Shown one piece after another: positions 63,761 to 64,000 of a stretch of 64,000 nucleotides of DNA; the stretch's first letter is position 1, and every line of letters starts with the position of its first letter. Below the pieces are notes generated by a model that saw nothing but the letters and a program-made list of their open reading frames with translations, made no database searches and was not told the DNA's origin. The stretch lies in the NCBI RefSeq assembly GCF_030824435.1, contig NZ_JAVBXS010000026.1, forward strand, positions 31,903 through 95,902, given 5' to 3'. Both the position numbers and the translations under genes were made by a program. This stretch comes from Rheinheimera sp. (GTDB lineage: Bacteria > Pseudomonadota > Gammaproteobacteria > Enterobacterales > Alteromonadaceae).

Positions 63761-63785
63761 CCAGCCCTTGTGTGACAAGGGCTGG
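63761..63785 (+). other. Perfect hairpin after lon, without a T-run
   Basis: CCAGCCCTTG and CAAGGGCTGG form a perfect 10-bp stem with a five-base loop. It is followed by CGGGACACC, so it does not match an intrinsic terminator; it may protect the lon mRNA end or act with Rho. Confidence 0.75.
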
Positions 63786-63824
63786 CGGGACACCAAGAAA
63801 TTTTCAAGTCCATTGTATTTGTGC

Positions 63825-63853
63825 TTGCAAGCGTTTCCGATGCTTGATATAAC
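63825..63853 (+). promoter_or_regulatory. Sigma-70 promoter of hupB
   Basis: TTGCAA (63825-63830), a 17-base spacer and TATAAC (63848-63853), about 70 bases before the hupB start. Confidence 0.6.
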
Positions 63854-63924
63854 AAAGCCGACATTACAAGAATGTATTTACAATCTGGTTGTAGAAAATA
63901 ATAACAATTGAAGGGGATGATATT

Positions 63925-64000
63925 GTGAACAAGTCTCAACTTATCGACAAAATTGCTGCTGGTGCAGACATTTCTAAAGCGGCAGCGGGTCGTTCTCTTG
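63925..64000 (+). CDS. hupB: DNA-binding protein HU-beta, N-terminal part (runs off the right edge)
   Basis: The last 76 bases encode [20 protein letters not shown] and five more residues, almost the same as the E. coli HU-beta N-terminus. GTG start at 63925 with AAGGGGA about eight bases ahead. HU bends and compacts DNA. The position after lon is the conserved one. Confidence 0.93.
   Translation, partial: MNKSQLIDKIAAGADISKAAAGRSL

Noticed and set aside
63761..63785. Intrinsic terminator of lon
   Set aside because: The stem is perfect but a GC-rich sequence follows instead of a T-run; recorded as a hairpin only.

Overview
The window is ordinary chromosome from a gammaproteobacterium, with no insertion sequence, prophage, CRISPR array, tRNA or rRNA that I can see. 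Two conserved gene orders anchor it: rppH-ptsP-(sulfite-exporter-like gene)-lgt-thyA near 6-12 kb, and tig-clpP-clpX-lon-hupB at 57.7-64 kb. The glutamine-rich proteins, many RND, FadL-like and GGDEF proteins and the overall style suggest a Rheinheimera-like marine or freshwater bacterium (Alteromonadales/Chromatiales border). The genus is an inference from general familiarity, not a database match.

Layout. 0-0.6 kb: 5' part of an exported protein of unknown function, running off the left edge. 1-4 kb: lipid operon (ferredoxin-type reductase, fatty acid desaturase, acyl-CoA thioesterase-like protein) behind three copies of a FabR/DesT-like palindrome. 4.3-5.9 kb: solute-binding lipoprotein facing mutH. 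6.2-11.7 kb: rppH, ptsP, TauE/SafE exporter, lgt, thyA. 12.1-14.2 kb: ECF sigma factor, a membrane protein (possible anti-sigma) and a secreted beta-repeat protein with overlapping reading frames. 14.4-15.8 kb: FadL-type fatty acid porin with a good FadR operator. 16.2-23.6 kb: RND efflux adaptor plus two different RND permeases. 24 kb: Mn exporter of the UPF0016 family under a yybP-ykoY riboswitch. 24.6-29.3 kb: a KfrA-like glutamine-rich coiled-coil protein, then a chemoreceptor and a Tsx/OmpK-like porin in one operon. 29.7-34.8 kb: ygiQ, a short-chain dehydrogenase, two small membrane proteins, a YgiD-like dioxygenase. 35-41.7 kb: a large periplasmic-sensor diguanylate cyclase and a TolB-propeller/amidohydrolase fusion. 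42-46.5 kb: DUF1289 protein, CPA2 antiporter, membrane-bound AraC regulator, secreted DJ-1/PfpI and NTF2-like proteins. 46.6-52.4 kb: a complete trans-4-hydroxyproline degradation set (epimerase, FAD dehydrogenase, DapA-family deaminase, semialdehyde dehydrogenase) with a GntR regulator and a perfect palindromic operator. 52.8-56.8 kb: polysaccharide deacetylase, then a pyroglutamate operon (pxpA, DUF969, DUF979, pcp). 57-64 kb: GNAT acetyltransferase and the trigger factor-Clp-Lon-HU protein-quality-control block, with a heat-shock type promoter at lon.

I found no clear undescribed defence or mobile system. The best leads are smaller: the chemoreceptor-porin operon, the KfrA-like coiled-coil protein, the ECF sigma/beta-repeat operon, the DUF969/DUF979 pyroglutamate operon, and several strong inverted repeats in intergenic mRNA, chiefly at 4076-4145 and 38464-38498.
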